Below are positions 53,174 through 62,972 of a stretch of 64,000 bases of DNA, piece after piece. How positions within the stretch are numbered: the first letter of the stretch is position 1; each line of letters opens with the position of its first letter. Below the pieces are notes generated by a model that ran no database searches, had not been told where the DNA came from, and saw nothing but the letters and a program-made list of their open reading frames with translations. The translations under genes and the position numbers were made by a program. This DNA is from Oscillospiraceae bacterium (GTDB lineage Bacteria > Bacillota > Clostridia > Oscillospirales > Oscillospiraceae): the NCBI GenBank assembly GCA_029257695.1, contig JARIAU010000062.1:35041-99040 (forward strand), in the 5' to 3' direction.

Positions 53174-55422
53174 GGCGCCTCCTTCCCCGCTGCACCGTGT
53201 GCACGGTAGAGCTGCTGCTCACGGGCATGGCAGGTAAACAACAGCACCTGACGGCGTCTGCTGATTTCTTCCAGCAGATCCAATGCCGTTACCGTCCGTT
53301 CATCGTCGAAATTCACCAATGCATCGTCCAGCACCAGCGGACAGGTGTGGTCCTGTGGCAGTGCCAGATCACAGACGGCCAAACGCACCGCCAACCACAG
53401 CTGATCTGCCGTACCTTGACTCAATTCCAGAACATCGTGGGCCACCACACTGTCCGGCAGCTCGGCACCGGCGTCCATTTCCCGATTGATGCGAACCTTG
53501 GCATACTTTCCCTTGGTCAATCGGTTGAAGTAAGCTCCGGCACGACGATTCAGCGCTGGGGAGAACCGATTCTGCATCTCCACATCCGCTTCATCCAATG
53601 CTTCCAGCGCAATGGTCAGGGCTTGATAGTCCCGGCGGTACTCTTCCAAACTGCGCTCCACTTGTTCCAGCTTTTCCTGCACTTCTTCCTGATCGCCGAT
53701 GGCCTTTCGCTGCCCCATGGCCATATCCAACTGGGACTGGAAGCTCATGATCCGCCGATTGGCCTCATTCAGACCTTCCTGTGCCTTTTCCAGCGGGATT
53801 GCGGGTTCCTCCAGCACTGACCCTGCGCCACAGCCAGAGCCATGCACAGAAACCGCTTCAAACAGCTTTTGTGCCTGCTGGACCCGCTCTTCAGCGTTGG
53901 CCACCGCATCCATCAAAGTGAGCGACCGGGTGATTGCAGCCGAGAAACCAAACACATCCTTCACTTCCGGGGCAAAGGCATGAACCAGCTGATGCAGGTG
54001 GTTCCATGTGCGCTCCCGCTCCTGTTTCTGCTGAACTTCCTCGTTACGCAGCCGCTCCAACCCTGCTTGGGCCTGATGGACTCCATCCAGCCGTCCGCAA
54101 TAGGCTTCGGTCATCTCGGAAATCTGGTCTTTCCGCTCCACATGGAACTGCGCCAGCAATTCCTGCATCTGCCGCTGGCACCGGCCAGCCGTACGGCGGC
54201 AGAACACACCACGGAGCAACCCAATCAGAAAAATCAATGCACAGCAAAGGGCAATCACCGGAAGCTGCTTCGGATTCGGCAGCTTCCACCAGCTGATGCC
54301 AAAGGCACCTCCGCCCAGCACGGCTGCCAGCAGCGGAACCAGCCATGCATTGCGCTGCTCCGTGACCTGCTTCTGTTCCAACTGTTCCAATTTGGTTTTG
54401 GCCTCCTCGGCCTTGCTTCGGGCCTCGGCGGCAGTGCCGTCAAACACCGGATTGCGGGCAATCTCTTCTGCGTGTGCGACCGTCTGCTCTGCCTCCGGCA
54501 ATTCCTTCGCCAACTGTTTGAGCCGCTGATCGACGGTGCGCAGATAGGCCACCTCATCCCGTCCGGCTTCCAGCTCTGCCTTTTGCGGCAGATCCTCTGC
54601 GGCAGGCATCTGTCCTTCCAGCCGCTCCAGCTGCTGCTTCGCGTCCGACAGCTCTTGTTCCGCCTGCTGATAGGCTTTGGCCTGGGCGCTGTCCGCCCGG
54701 GCCTGATGAAGGGCCACTTGATAACGCAGCTGCGCCGCCAGCGTTTCCAGTTTGTCGATTTCCACTCGATACCGGCGAATGGAGGAAGTCAGATCCCTTG
54801 CAGAATCTTCCGCTCCCTCCAGCTCCGCTTTCTGCGCCTCCAAGGTAGGAATGGCCCCTCGGGTCTTGTACATCCGCTTGCGCTGCCAATCCGACAGCTT
54901 TTCCCGGACCTGAGAGGCAGACACCCCCTCCTCTCCGGAGGAAACCACAGCAGAAAGCTGCCGCTCCAGCTGGGGGTCCTGCGTCACCGTCAGCTGGGAC
55001 TGGTTCAAAAAGGCCGACCGCTCAAACACATTGCGGCTGATGCCCAGCAGTGCTTCCCCTACATTGTCCCGGGTCAGGCCCTTGACCTCGGCACCGGTGT
55101 CAGCATAGATCGCCTCAAATCCACCCATCGGTGTGCTGCCTACGGTAAAGCGGCGAATCAGAATATCTCTTCCTCCCCACTCACACAGCAGCTCGCCTTC
55201 CATATTGCCGCCATTCCAAGGCTGGTAATGGGTTTTATCCGCCAAATAGTCCTTTCTGGACCGCTCTCTGGTGTTGAGTCCGTACAGCATCACACGCAGG
55301 AACGCACACCATGTGGACTTTCCGCCCTCATTGGGCAGCGTCACAATATTGATTCCATCCTTCAGCTCCAGCGTTTCGTGATCCAGTCGGCCAAAGGTGG
55401 CAGTCATCCGTTTAATGTTCAT
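53170..55422 (-). CDS. YhaN/SbcC-like SMC-family ATPase with membrane segments
   Basis: 750 residues. Walker A is NEGGKST at residues 31-37. Two long coiled-coil stretches (about 180-350 and 410-650) flank two hydrophobic helices near residues 365-405 (LVPLLAAVLGGGAFGISWW and LPVIALCCALIFLIGLLRG). The signature ELSQGTADQLWLAVRLAV and Walker B CPLVLDDALVNFDDERT close the head. The membrane hairpin in place of a zinc hook is as in Bacillus YhaN. It overlaps the YhaO-like nuclease gene by four bases; the pair resembles SbcCD/Rad50-Mre11. Confidence 0.88.
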   Translation of the reverse strand: MNIKRMTATFGRLDHETLELKDGINIVTLPNEGGKSTWCAFLRVMLYGLNTRERSRKDYLADKTHYQPWNGGNMEGELLCEWGGRDILIRRFTVGSTPMGGFEAIYADTGAEVKGLTRDNVGEALLGISRNVFERSAFLNQSQLTVTQDPQLERQLSAVVSSGEEGVSASQVREKLSDWQRKRMYKTRGAIPTLEAQKAELEGAEDSARDLTSSIRRYRVEIDKLETLAAQLRYQVALHQARADSAQAKAYQQAEQELSDAKQQLERLEGQMPAAEDLPQKAELEAGRDEVAYLRTVDQRLKQLAKELPEAEQTVAHAEEIARNPVFDGTAAEARSKAEEAKTKLEQLEQKQVTEQRNAWLVPLLAAVLGGGAFGISWWKLPNPKQLPVIALCCALIFLIGLLRGVFCRRTAGRCQRQMQELLAQFHVERKDQISEMTEAYCGRLDGVHQAQAGLERLRNEEVQQKQERERTWNHLHQLVHAFAPEVKDVFGFSAAITRSLTLMDAVANAEERVQQAQKLFEAVSVHGSGCGAGSVLEEPAIPLEKAQEGLNEANRRIMSFQSQLDMAMGQRKAIGDQEEVQEKLEQVERSLEEYRRDYQALTIALEALDEADVEMQNRFSPALNRRAGAYFNRLTKGKYAKVRINREMDAGAELPDSVVAHDVLELSQGTADQLWLAVRLAVCDLALPQDHTCPLVLDDALVNFDDERTVTALDLLEEISRRRQVLLFTCHAREQQLYRAHGAAGKEAP

Positions 55423-56516
55423 CGAGGTTCCTCCCTTCCTTCCAGTGCGGCCAAACCATAGCGCACCGCACGCTCCAGAATGGGCATCTCCTCCGAAGAG
55501 GCATGGTTCATCCGATCCCGCATCTGCCGCAGGAACAACCCGGTCAAGCTGTCCTCGTCCTCCCGCTCCCAGAGATCTTGAACAGGCACCGTTTCATCAA
55601 TGACCTGAACGGAATAGAAGCGATTTTTCACCTTGCGTTCCAGTACCGCCGGGTCCGGACGGTCTCCGGCTCGCTCTCCCACCAGTCGGAACCGGTAAAT
55701 ATCCGAGGCAGCGTTCTGGGGGAGGGCTTGCAGCAAAGCCAATCCGGCCTCTTTGCCATCCACCTGAACCGTAACTTCCTCGTACCGTCGGCCGCAGATG
55801 GGGACAAACTCCGCCCGCACACTGCCTCGTTCCACTTCCGCTACGATTACGCCCTTGTCACCGGTTTCATCGAACCCACGGCCTTCCGGACAGCCGCAGT
55901 AGGCATAGCAGGTTTCTCCCGTTTTCTGCACCGTTCCTCCTTGATGGATATGACCCAATGCCACATAATCCATACCGGTACGGCCCAAATCATCCGGACG
56001 GATGGCTCCATAGCGGCTGCGGCCGGTGGTCACATCTCCGTGCAGCACCATCAGGCGCACCAGATTGTCGTCATAGTCCGCTTTGAATCGCTCCAGCGGT
56101 GCGTCATCCCGGTACTTGGAGGTAAAGGCCGTTCCATACACGACTGCTCCCAGTTCCGGCAACTCCACACGCTCAAAGTAGTCGGACTGGAACAGGTGGA
56201 CATTTTCCGGCCAAGCAACGCCCAGATAGGGGGAAAACTCCGAATAGGGGTCGTGATTGCCCGGCGCAATAAATACATGGGCCTTCATGCGGCCAAGCTC
56301 ATCCGCCAGCATGTGGGTGGTTTCATAATACACACTGTCACTGTCAAACAGGTCGCCGGCAATCAGGACCACATTGATGTTCCGTTCCTCCACCAGCAGC
56401 CGCATCCGCTCCAGCAGCTTGCGCTGCTCGCTCCGGCGCTCCCGTGCCTGCTCCGAGGACAGGCCGTGAAATGCCGTATCCAGATGCAGATCGCCGGTAT
56501 GTAAAATCCGAATCAT
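55419..56516 (-). CDS. YhaO/SbcD-like metallophosphoesterase (nuclease)
   Basis: 365 residues. Mre11/SbcD metal motifs are in order: HTGDLHLD near residue 6, AGDLFDSD, GNHDPYS, LHGDVTTG and ALGHIHQGG. A C-terminal capping region of about 120 residues follows. It should act on DNA ends together with the YhaN-like ATPase encoded next. It begins 10 bases after the ymdB gene in the same operon. Confidence 0.9.
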   Translation of the reverse strand: MIRILHTGDLHLDTAFHGLSSEQARERRSEQRKLLERMRLLVEERNINVVLIAGDLFDSDSVYYETTHMLADELGRMKAHVFIAPGNHDPYSEFSPYLGVAWPENVHLFQSDYFERVELPELGAVVYGTAFTSKYRDDAPLERFKADYDDNLVRLMVLHGDVTTGRSRYGAIRPDDLGRTGMDYVALGHIHQGGTVQKTGETCYAYCGCPEGRGFDETGDKGVIVAEVERGSVRAEFVPICGRRYEEVTVQVDGKEAGLALLQALPQNAASDIYRFRLVGERAGDRPDPAVLERKVKNRFYSVQVIDETVPVQDLWEREDEDSLTGLFLRQMRDRMNHASSEEMPILERAVRYGLAALEGREEPR

Positions 56517-56526
56517 AATCTATTCA

Positions 56527-57306
56527 TCACTCCAAAAGATCAACCCGCTCCACACGGGTGCAATGTTTTGTCTTGGTATCAATGGTAAACAGGGCTGCTT
56601 CCAGCTTGCACTTGCCAGATGCCGCCTCATAGCGTCTGGGCAGCCCGCCCAAAAATAGGTTGATGGACTGCTCCGGACGAATGCCCAAAATAGAGTCCAC
56701 CGGGCCGGTCATTCCCAAATCGGTGATATGTCCCGTCCCCTTGGGCAGCACCTTCGGGTCCGCGGTGGGCACATGGGTGTGGGTCCCCCACACAGCGCTC
56801 ACCCGTCCGTCCAGATACCAGCCCATGGCCAGTTTCTCGCTAGTGGCCTCGGCATGAAAATCCACCAGATAAAGATCGGCATCTGCTTGGTCTAGGATGG
56901 CATCCGCCGTGGTAAAGGGATTGTCCACATTGGGATTCATTTCCACCCGACCGATGAGGTTCATGACGCCGATCCGCAGTCCGTGAGGACCGTCAAACAC
57001 GCCATACCCCACGCCGGGCAGCCGCTTTGCAAAATTGGCCGGACGCAGCACACAGGGCGCATCCTCTAAATAATCCGCTATCTGCGTTTTGCCCCAAGTG
57101 TGGTTTCCCAAGGTCACCACATCCGCTCCGGCATCCAGCATCTCCTCTGCCTGATTGGGAAACAACCCGATCCCAGCTGCATTTTCGCCGTTGACCACGG
57201 TAAAATCCACCTGATACTGCCGCTTCAGCCCTCTCAGTCTGCGCTGTAAAAAGTCCAATCCGTTCTGAGAGACCACATCTCCTACGGCCAGCACCTTCAA
57301 CTCCAT
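56527..57306 (-). CDS. ymdB: YmdB-family metallophosphoesterase
   Basis: 259 residues. Motifs VLAVGDVVSQNG (Asp9), VVNGENAAG (Asn40, Glu42), TLGNHTWG and DFHAEATSEK, with GTHTHVPTAD near residue 180, match the TIGR00282 family. Bacillus YmdB hydrolyses 2',3'-cyclic nucleotides and influences sporulation, biofilm and motility. In Bacillus it follows rny, which is not in this window. Start 57306 follows GGAGG. First gene of the ymdB-yhaO-yhaN-lepB operon. Confidence 0.92.
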   Translation of the reverse strand: MELKVLAVGDVVSQNGLDFLQRRLRGLKRQYQVDFTVVNGENAAGIGLFPNQAEEMLDAGADVVTLGNHTWGKTQIADYLEDAPCVLRPANFAKRLPGVGYGVFDGPHGLRIGVMNLIGRVEMNPNVDNPFTTADAILDQADADLYLVDFHAEATSEKLAMGWYLDGRVSAVWGTHTHVPTADPKVLPKGTGHITDLGMTGPVDSILGIRPEQSINLFLGGLPRRYEAASGKCKLEAALFTIDTKTKHCTRVERVDLLE

Positions 57307-57372
57307 GGTCACTACCTCCATATGTACAGATACTTCTTTTTAGTATACTATACCTCGCCAAAATCTGCAACG

Positions 57373-57400
57373 AAAAAGGACGCCCTAGGCGTCCTTTTTT
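57373..57400 (-). terminator. Intrinsic terminator of the sleB gene
   Basis: A 12-base stem (57373-57384 with 57388-57399) with a three-base loop and A/T ends, able to terminate both ways. Confidence 0.8.
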
Positions 57401-57408
57401 CGCAGGAA

Positions 57409-58077
57409 TCAGGAACAAAAACGGTGCTTTCCGATGACCGTAATAAGGGGTCTGGACCAAATCCATTTGCTGGTGGCCGTTTCCGGATTGAAATAGTAGA
57501 TGGCTCCTCCGGTCGGGTCCGCTCCATTCAGCGCATCCCGTGCCGCACGGAAGGCAGACTCCGCAATCGGCTGGTCAATCTGTCCGTCCACCATACAGGT
57601 GAAGGCTCCCTTTTCATAGACCACTCCGGAAATGGAATTCGGGAACGAGGGATGCTCCACTCGGTTCAGGATGACCGCACCCACGGCAACCTGTCCGGTG
57701 TATGGCTCCCCTCGGGCTTCGGCGGAAATAACTTTGGCCAGCAGATACTCTTCTCCGCTGCCACTGTCGCTCCCGCTGTTCCCCGCAGGCATTCCCAGCG
57801 CACGCAAGGTAGCACTGCCGGTGACTCCATCTGCCGTCAGGCCATTTTTCTCCTGAAAGCTGCGGACGGCATCTTCCGTACCTTTGCCGTAGATTCCATC
57901 CACAGTACCGGAATAATACCCCCAATTTTTCAATTTGGTCTGAATGGTGGTGACTTTGCTGCCCTGATCGCCTCGGCGATAAGTGGCCGCCGCTGCCGTC
58001 ATTGTCAGTGTACTTAGGGTCATGACGCAGGTCAGCGTCAAAACCAACAGTCGCTTCCATACATTTGCTTGTTTCAT
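57409..58077 (-). CDS. sleB: SleB-like spore cortex-lytic hydrolase
   Basis: 222 residues. A signal peptide (residues 1-30, ending MTAAAA) is followed by a PG_binding_1 domain (RRGDQGSKVTTIQTKLKNWGYYSGTVDGIYG), a short Ser/Gly linker and a SleB/CwlJ hydrolase domain (AKVISAEARGEPYTGQVAVGAVILNRVEHPSFPNSISGVVYEKG). The Glu in SAEARGE is the catalytic residue of the family. It degrades spore cortex on germination in Bacillus, which suggests a spore former. The ypeB partner is not adjacent. Confidence 0.92.
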   Translation of the reverse strand: MKQANVWKRLLVLTLTCVMTLSTLTMTAAAATYRRGDQGSKVTTIQTKLKNWGYYSGTVDGIYGKGTEDAVRSFQEKNGLTADGVTGSATLRALGMPAGNSGSDSGSGEEYLLAKVISAEARGEPYTGQVAVGAVILNRVEHPSFPNSISGVVYEKGAFTCMVDGQIDQPIAESAFRAARDALNGADPTGGAIYYFNPETATSKWIWSRPLITVIGKHRFCS

Positions 58078-58186
58078 ATCGGATTACCGACCTTTCTCCC
58101 ATGGTACACCTAGTATGGGAGCCTTTGGCAAAACTTATACCAAAAATTTTTGGCGGCAATGCACCGCACCGCCGCCAAAACAATGA

Positions 58187-59035
58187 TTATTCCGAAAGAT
58201 ATGCCATCATCTCGTCCCAGCGAGCCTTGGCATCGTCATAGCCGTTCTGATAGAGGGCAAGGATTTTCTCCTTGTCCTTTTCCGTCCGGGAAAAGCCCTC
58301 CGTATTCTTGGGCCGATACAAAAACAGCTTTCCTTCCCGCTCCGCCTCAAACAGTTCTTCCCGATTGCGGTTATAGCGATCGGCACGGGTTTCGATGACC
58401 TTCACGAATTCGGGATACTTCCGAAATGCACAGCGAATGAGCGGCAAGGCCTTTTCGTCTCCCCGGCGATAAGAATCCTCACGCGTAGAGATCACCACCA
58501 CCCGGTCACAGCCCATATCCAATGCACGCTTCCACGGAATGGCATCCACACAGCCGCCGTCCATCACTTCTTTCCCGTCATAATGGAAAATGGGGAACAT
58601 AATTGGCAGCGCACAGGTTGCACGCATCAAATAGAAGGAGCGGTCCGTCCGGTCCGGCTCGTAATAATGGACCTGTCCGGTCGCCAAGTCAGTGAGTCCC
58701 GTTTCCACCACACCGGGGTAGTTCTCATAGGCTTCAAAATCAAAATGCTCCAGTTTCGGGATCTCTTCATACACAAAATCCAGATTAAAGAAGGATCTAT
58801 TCTTCCGATTGAGCAGGTGGCGCAGTCCCATGTAACGGGGATCTCCGCCATATTTCAGCACGGAATTCAGATTGCCTCCCGGCTGATTGGACAAATAGTT
58901 GATGCCAAACGCAATTCCGGCAGACACACCGACCACATAATCAAACACGAGCCCTTGCTCGTTGAAATAATCCAACACTCCACTGGAATAGATTGTGCGG
59001 ACTGCGCCGCCTTCCAGAACCAGACCAGTTTTCAC
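58187..59035 (-). CDS. Patatin-like phospholipase family protein
   Basis: 282 residues. The serine-aspartate dyad is Ser38 in GVSAG and Asp in EVMDGGCVDAIP near residue 163; the oxyanion loop reads LEGGAVRTIYSSGVLD. Such cytoplasmic acyl hydrolases (RssA/YchK type) act on lipids; the substrate is unknown. The start is GTG at 59035 with AAGGAG about 12 bases upstream. It is alone on its strand between the sleB gene and a pseudouridine synthase. Confidence 0.9.
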   Translation of the reverse strand: MKTGLVLEGGAVRTIYSSGVLDYFNEQGLVFDYVVGVSAGIAFGINYLSNQPGGNLNSVLKYGGDPRYMGLRHLLNRKNRSFFNLDFVYEEIPKLEHFDFEAYENYPGVVETGLTDLATGQVHYYEPDRTDRSFYLMRATCALPIMFPIFHYDGKEVMDGGCVDAIPWKRALDMGCDRVVVISTREDSYRRGDEKALPLIRCAFRKYPEFVKVIETRADRYNRNREELFEAEREGKLFLYRPKNTEGFSRTEKDKEKILALYQNGYDDAKARWDEMMAYLSE

Positions 59036-59143
59036 GGTTCTACACGCTCCTTTATGCGAAAAAACTTACCCATCATTATATCTCATTTGTCAAGATATGC
59101 AACAGAAAGTGTGTTTTCCCCCTATTTGCTCCAGTTTTTCCTG

Positions 59144-59743
59144 TCACAGCAACCACTGCAGTTCCTCCGCTGTCAATGCACGATACTCCCCCGGACGCAG
59201 GCTTTCATCCAGTGCAACCCCGCCAAAGGCCACTCGTTTCAAGTAGACCACCGTGCAGCCCACCGCCTCCAGCATCCGCTTGACCTGATGCCGTTTTCCC
59301 TCGGTCAGCCACAAATACCCTTCCACCGCCGGCGCATTCAGATCCTCTTCCACCATAGGCTTGCGGTAAGGAAAGATCGGCTCCGGGATCTGGGCTGCGA
59401 CGGCTCGCCGCAGCACCTCCACCTTAGCCGGTTTGGTGGGGTCCTCCAATCCCTTCAGATACACCCCTTCCCGAAGTTGAGCCAATTCTCCCTCACCCAA
59501 TGTACCAAGACACCAGAACAGATACTGCTTCTCCACATGATTCTCCGGATCCAGCAGCCGCCGATTCAGCTTGCCGTCATCCGTCACCAACAGCAGCCCT
59601 TCCGTATTTTTGTCCAACCGTCCCAGTGGAAACAATGTGGTGCGGTCTTGCTCCGGAAAGTAATCCATCACGGTGGTGTGTTCTGCATCTGTACGGGCCG
59701 ATACACAGCCAGCCGGTTTGTAAAAATGATAGTAACGGTACAC
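59144..59743 (-). CDS. rRNA pseudouridine synthase, RsuA/RluB/RluE family (no S4 domain)
   Basis: 199 residues. The catalytic Asp is in FPLGRLDKNTEGLLLVTDDG near residue 52; the end has EGKRHQVKRMLEAVGCTVVYLKRVAFGG. The S4 domain usual for RsuA and RluB is missing, as in RluE, so it may modify 23S or 16S rRNA; the site cannot be told. The GTG at 59743 has a strong AGGAGGA six bases upstream, while an ATG seven codons earlier has only a weak site. Confidence 0.88.
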   Translation of the reverse strand: MYRYYHFYKPAGCVSARTDAEHTTVMDYFPEQDRTTLFPLGRLDKNTEGLLLVTDDGKLNRRLLDPENHVEKQYLFWCLGTLGEGELAQLREGVYLKGLEDPTKPAKVEVLRRAVAAQIPEPIFPYRKPMVEEDLNAPAVEGYLWLTEGKRHQVKRMLEAVGCTVVYLKRVAFGGVALDESLRPGEYRALTAEELQWLL

Positions 59744-59876
59744 GGTCTTCCTCCTGCGTTTCATTTTATCCCGTTTAGCATACACAACCCATCCCAAAAA
59801 GGCAAGTAAAATCCTCCCTGACAAGCAGACACCGGGCCGTGGGCAACCACGGTCCGGTGTGAATGTTCGTATGATG

Positions 59877-60689
59877 TTAGTGCACTCCATAGACGGCAGA
59901 CAAGTATTCTTCCAAGCACAGATGATCCTGATTCATTGCCTCCGCCGCCTCCTTCCCCACATAACGATAGTGCCAAGGCTCATATTCCACTCCGGTCACT
60001 TTGGCTCGGTCGGTGGGGTATCGGAGCACAAAGCCATATTCCCAACTGTGGGCGAGCAGCCACTGCTGTGCCGGCGTGTCCTCCTGCTTTTCATCCAGCA
60101 TCTGATAGGACTTGTCCACGATGTCCAACGCCAAGCCCAACTCATGCTCACTGGTCCCTGGCTGGGCCACCCATTCCGCAGCAGCTGCCACTACCTGACT
60201 CGGATTGCATCCATCTTCCCGCAAACGGCGGCATTTATCCTCAAACAACTCCTTTTGGCGCTTTCGGGCGCGATAGGAGGAACAAATGACCGGTTCCACT
60301 CCGTCTGCCCGGGCCGCGTCCATCATGCGCTGGAGCGATTCATAGATGCGGGCATCCACCGCCTGTCCATTCTGTAGCTCGGTCAACTCCGGCGGGTCCT
60401 GTTCCTCCAGTGGATGATCGGCGTTGACCAGTCGGAGATACCACGGAAGGTCGGTTCCTTTTTTGTCTTCCGTAGGTTCCAAGTTCCCCGCTGCGTTCGA
60501 TTTTCCTCCATAGCAAACTACATCGTGTTCGTTGGTGCGACCTCGGCCGGCCCCCTCTGCGGAACAGCGGCCCAGAAGAAAACCAAAACCCACCAAAAGC
60601 AGTGCTGCCGCTGCTACTACCAAATAGACAGAGGGCCGAGATCCCCGTTTTCTGTGTCTGCACTTCCTTGTGCGATCGTGTTCTTCCAT
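59877..60689 (-). CDS. M15 (VanY-type) D-alanyl-D-alanine carboxypeptidase
   Basis: 270 residues. A basic cytoplasmic start and one membrane helix (about residues 21-40) place the enzyme outside. The zinc motif S-x-H-x-x-G-x-A-x-D is SEHELGLALD near residue 184, with EPWHYRYVG as the second half. SSYRARKRQKELF is also conserved. It trims D-Ala from peptidoglycan stem peptides. No van regulatory genes are near, so it is more likely a housekeeping wall enzyme than resistance. Confidence 0.92.
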   Translation of the reverse strand: MEEHDRTRKCRHRKRGSRPSVYLVVAAAALLLVGFGFLLGRCSAEGAGRGRTNEHDVVCYGGKSNAAGNLEPTEDKKGTDLPWYLRLVNADHPLEEQDPPELTELQNGQAVDARIYESLQRMMDAARADGVEPVICSSYRARKRQKELFEDKCRRLREDGCNPSQVVAAAAEWVAQPGTSEHELGLALDIVDKSYQMLDEKQEDTPAQQWLLAHSWEYGFVLRYPTDRAKVTGVEYEPWHYRYVGKEAAEAMNQDHLCLEEYLSAVYGVH

Positions 60690-60793
60690 CGGACATCACC
60701 CTTTTTATGTACTGTCCTGCATGGTACTCCGTCTAACCATCAAACTTGCATCAAATGACACGGTCCTCTTCCGTTTTTCTTGCACGACCGTGC

Positions 60794-61555
60794 TCAGGAT
60801 GCTTGTGCTCTCCCCTCAGGGGCTTCCATCGCCCCCTCTCTGTAAGGTCTTCCCTCAAGGATCCCCCACTCAAAATTACTCAAATTGAAGTTATAATAAA
60901 TATTGGTTTCGTTCAGCTGCATTTCCACCGCTGTACCGGTTTTATTTTCCCATCTGCATGAAGCTGTGACACCCAGTCGATCCATAAAGAATTCTGCAAA
61001 GGCTCGCATTGGTTTTTGCAAGTTCAGATCAGGCAGCGTAAATTCAAAAACCAAAATACGCCCGGTTTCTTCATCCATTGTGATCCACAGATGTATATCG
61101 GACTGTTTGCTCAGCCGTTCATAAGTAATCACCCGTGTGGTCGCCCGTGTCTGTTCATCTTGTAAATACATTCGAGAGCCAAAGGCCAAAGCGTCTTCCT
61201 CTGTAAGCTCACGATGTATTTCCTGATAGTACTCCTGCGCAATATAGCCTTCGTTTACAAAGGCCTCCAACTCTCTCCACATAGCCTCATCCGCAGCCTG
61301 CAGTTCTTCCTTGATCAAGGTCTGCATCATACTGCTGACTCCATCCCCGTTTTGTTCTCGCATCAACAGATCAAGACGCTGCTCCATCGAAAGAGCATAG
61401 TTGGGTAAGTGAATGTCAGTCTCACTTGGTTCTCGATGAATACGCTTTATCTGTGTCTGATCTTTCCAGTGGGACAGCTGCCCCGGCAGCACAATGGCAC
61501 CCAGTACCATCAAAGCCGTTGCCAACGGCAAGAGGACTTGTTTAATTCGCTGCAT
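60794..61555 (-). CDS. Membrane-anchored protein of unknown function, two-component operon
   Basis: 253 residues. One membrane helix near the start (LLPLATALMVLGAIVLPG), then a hydrophilic, mostly helical and mixed outer domain (LTEEDALAFGSRMYLQDEQTRATTRVITYE, HLWITMDEETGRILVFEF). No family is recognised. It starts inside the last codons of the histidine kinase gene (14-base overlap) with GGGAGG upstream, so it is made together with the kinase. A role as accessory sensor or output of the system is inference. Confidence 0.75.
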   Translation of the reverse strand: MQRIKQVLLPLATALMVLGAIVLPGQLSHWKDQTQIKRIHREPSETDIHLPNYALSMEQRLDLLMREQNGDGVSSMMQTLIKEELQAADEAMWRELEAFVNEGYIAQEYYQEIHRELTEEDALAFGSRMYLQDEQTRATTRVITYERLSKQSDIHLWITMDEETGRILVFEFTLPDLNLQKPMRAFAEFFMDRLGVTASCRWENKTGTAVEMQLNETNIYYNFNLSNFEWGILEGRPYREGAMEAPEGRAQAS

Positions 61556-62969
61556 GCTCGCCCTCCCCCTTCCATCGCACCGTGACACAGGTTCCATGTC
61601 CCACCATGCTTTCGATGGACAATGTGCCTCCGTGGATGTCCGCAATTCGCTGGCACAAAGCCAGTCCTAATCCTGCTCCGCCCTGCGCTCGGGCACGAGA
61701 TTTATCTACCATATAAAAGGCCTCGGTCACTCGGCTCAATTCCTCCGGCGGAATTCCCCGCCCATTGTCTGATACTCGAATCACCCAATCCTCTTCTTCC
61801 TGATAGCCCTCCAGCAAAATTCTTCCGTCCTTTCGATGGGCCAGCGCTTTCCGGGCATTGTCTACCAGGTTCAGGCACATGGTTTCCAAAAGATCCGCTT
61901 CCATCCACACGGCAATCGGTTCTGCTCGCACCACCAATTCAATGTCTGCCTGTTCCAATGTCGGATGAAGTGCTCCGCCTACTCGAGTCAAAAAGGAATC
62001 CATTTGTGTTGCTCTCATCTGGAAGGTCTGCTTTTTTACCACAATCAAATCCAGAAGTTTTCGACTCAGGCGCTCCAATCGGCGGCCTTCATTAAAGATA
62101 TAGCCCAGGTAGATCTGTCTTTGCTCCGGTGTGACCGGTCTTGACTGCATCAAATCCGCATATCCAATGATGGAAGTCAGAGGTGTCTTGATTTCATGCG
62201 CAAAGCTGGCAATAAAATCTTCCTGCCGGCGGCTGGCATCCTTTAACTCCTGCATTTGCCGTTCCAACTGTTCTGCCATTGTGTTGAAATCTTTGGACAA
62301 CTCTCCCAATTCGTCCTGACGATCCTCTGGGACTCGAACTTCTACTGCAGTACCTGCTGCCATCTGTCGTGTGGCGGCTGATAGCCGCTTCAGCGGTTTC
62401 AGCAACACAGCGGTCAACAAATAAATCAGTGCGCCAAGCACCAGCACCATACCAATCATTAGATAGGTAAAACTCCGATACTGCTCGCTGCGGGTTTGAT
62501 AAAGTTCCGTCACATCTCTGCAGTTTTCTAAAAATAAACCGCCGTCTTCCGTTGCAATTGGAGTTGCCGCATGAAGATATATGTGTCCATTGCGTGCCTC
62601 CTCGATCATCCATCCCCGCTCCTCTGTCTTTAAGGATTGCACCAGAGACATCTGCTCCACCGGAAAATCTTTGCCGTCACCTACTGTAGTTCCCTCTTGA
62701 TTACTGATGCGAAACGGTACCGCACCTCGGCTCGTCTGAATGGAAATCGTTTGTGCAATATGGCCTAATTCATCCCATGTAATGACCGGATAGGCACTGG
62801 CTTTTGCCCCGATTGCATAACGAAGCATATCATTTTCCTCATAGAGTGCGGAAACCTCTCGATTTAACGCCGTATCAAATTGCTGATCAATCAGCAAAAA
62901 TCCTCCGACAGAACAAGTCAGCGCCGCAATCAGTACCATGCTGCAAAAAAATTTCCAAAACAGCCGCAT
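61542..62969 (-). CDS. Sensor histidine kinase
   Basis: 475 residues. Membrane helices at about residues 8-30 and 164-187 enclose an outer sensor domain of about 130 residues. A HAMP domain is followed by HisKA with phospho-acceptor His in SFAHEIKTPLTSIIGYADL and HATPase_c (NLVDNARKAL, DNGRGIPPEEL, GGAGLGLALC). It lies three bases after its response regulator gene and overlaps the next gene. The signal is unknown. Confidence 0.94.
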   Translation of the reverse strand: MRLFWKFFCSMVLIAALTCSVGGFLLIDQQFDTALNREVSALYEENDMLRYAIGAKASAYPVITWDELGHIAQTISIQTSRGAVPFRISNQEGTTVGDGKDFPVEQMSLVQSLKTEERGWMIEEARNGHIYLHAATPIATEDGGLFLENCRDVTELYQTRSEQYRSFTYLMIGMVLVLGALIYLLTAVLLKPLKRLSAATRQMAAGTAVEVRVPEDRQDELGELSKDFNTMAEQLERQMQELKDASRRQEDFIASFAHEIKTPLTSIIGYADLMQSRPVTPEQRQIYLGYIFNEGRRLERLSRKLLDLIVVKKQTFQMRATQMDSFLTRVGGALHPTLEQADIELVVRAEPIAVWMEADLLETMCLNLVDNARKALAHRKDGRILLEGYQEEEDWVIRVSDNGRGIPPEELSRVTEAFYMVDKSRARAQGGAGLGLALCQRIADIHGGTLSIESMVGHGTCVTVRWKGEGEHAAN

Positions 62970-62972
62970 TCA

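Noticed and set aside
59877-60689. Vancomycin-resistance VanY
   Set aside because: The domain matches, but no vanR, vanS, vanH, vanA/B or vanX-type genes are near, so a general wall carboxypeptidase is more likely.
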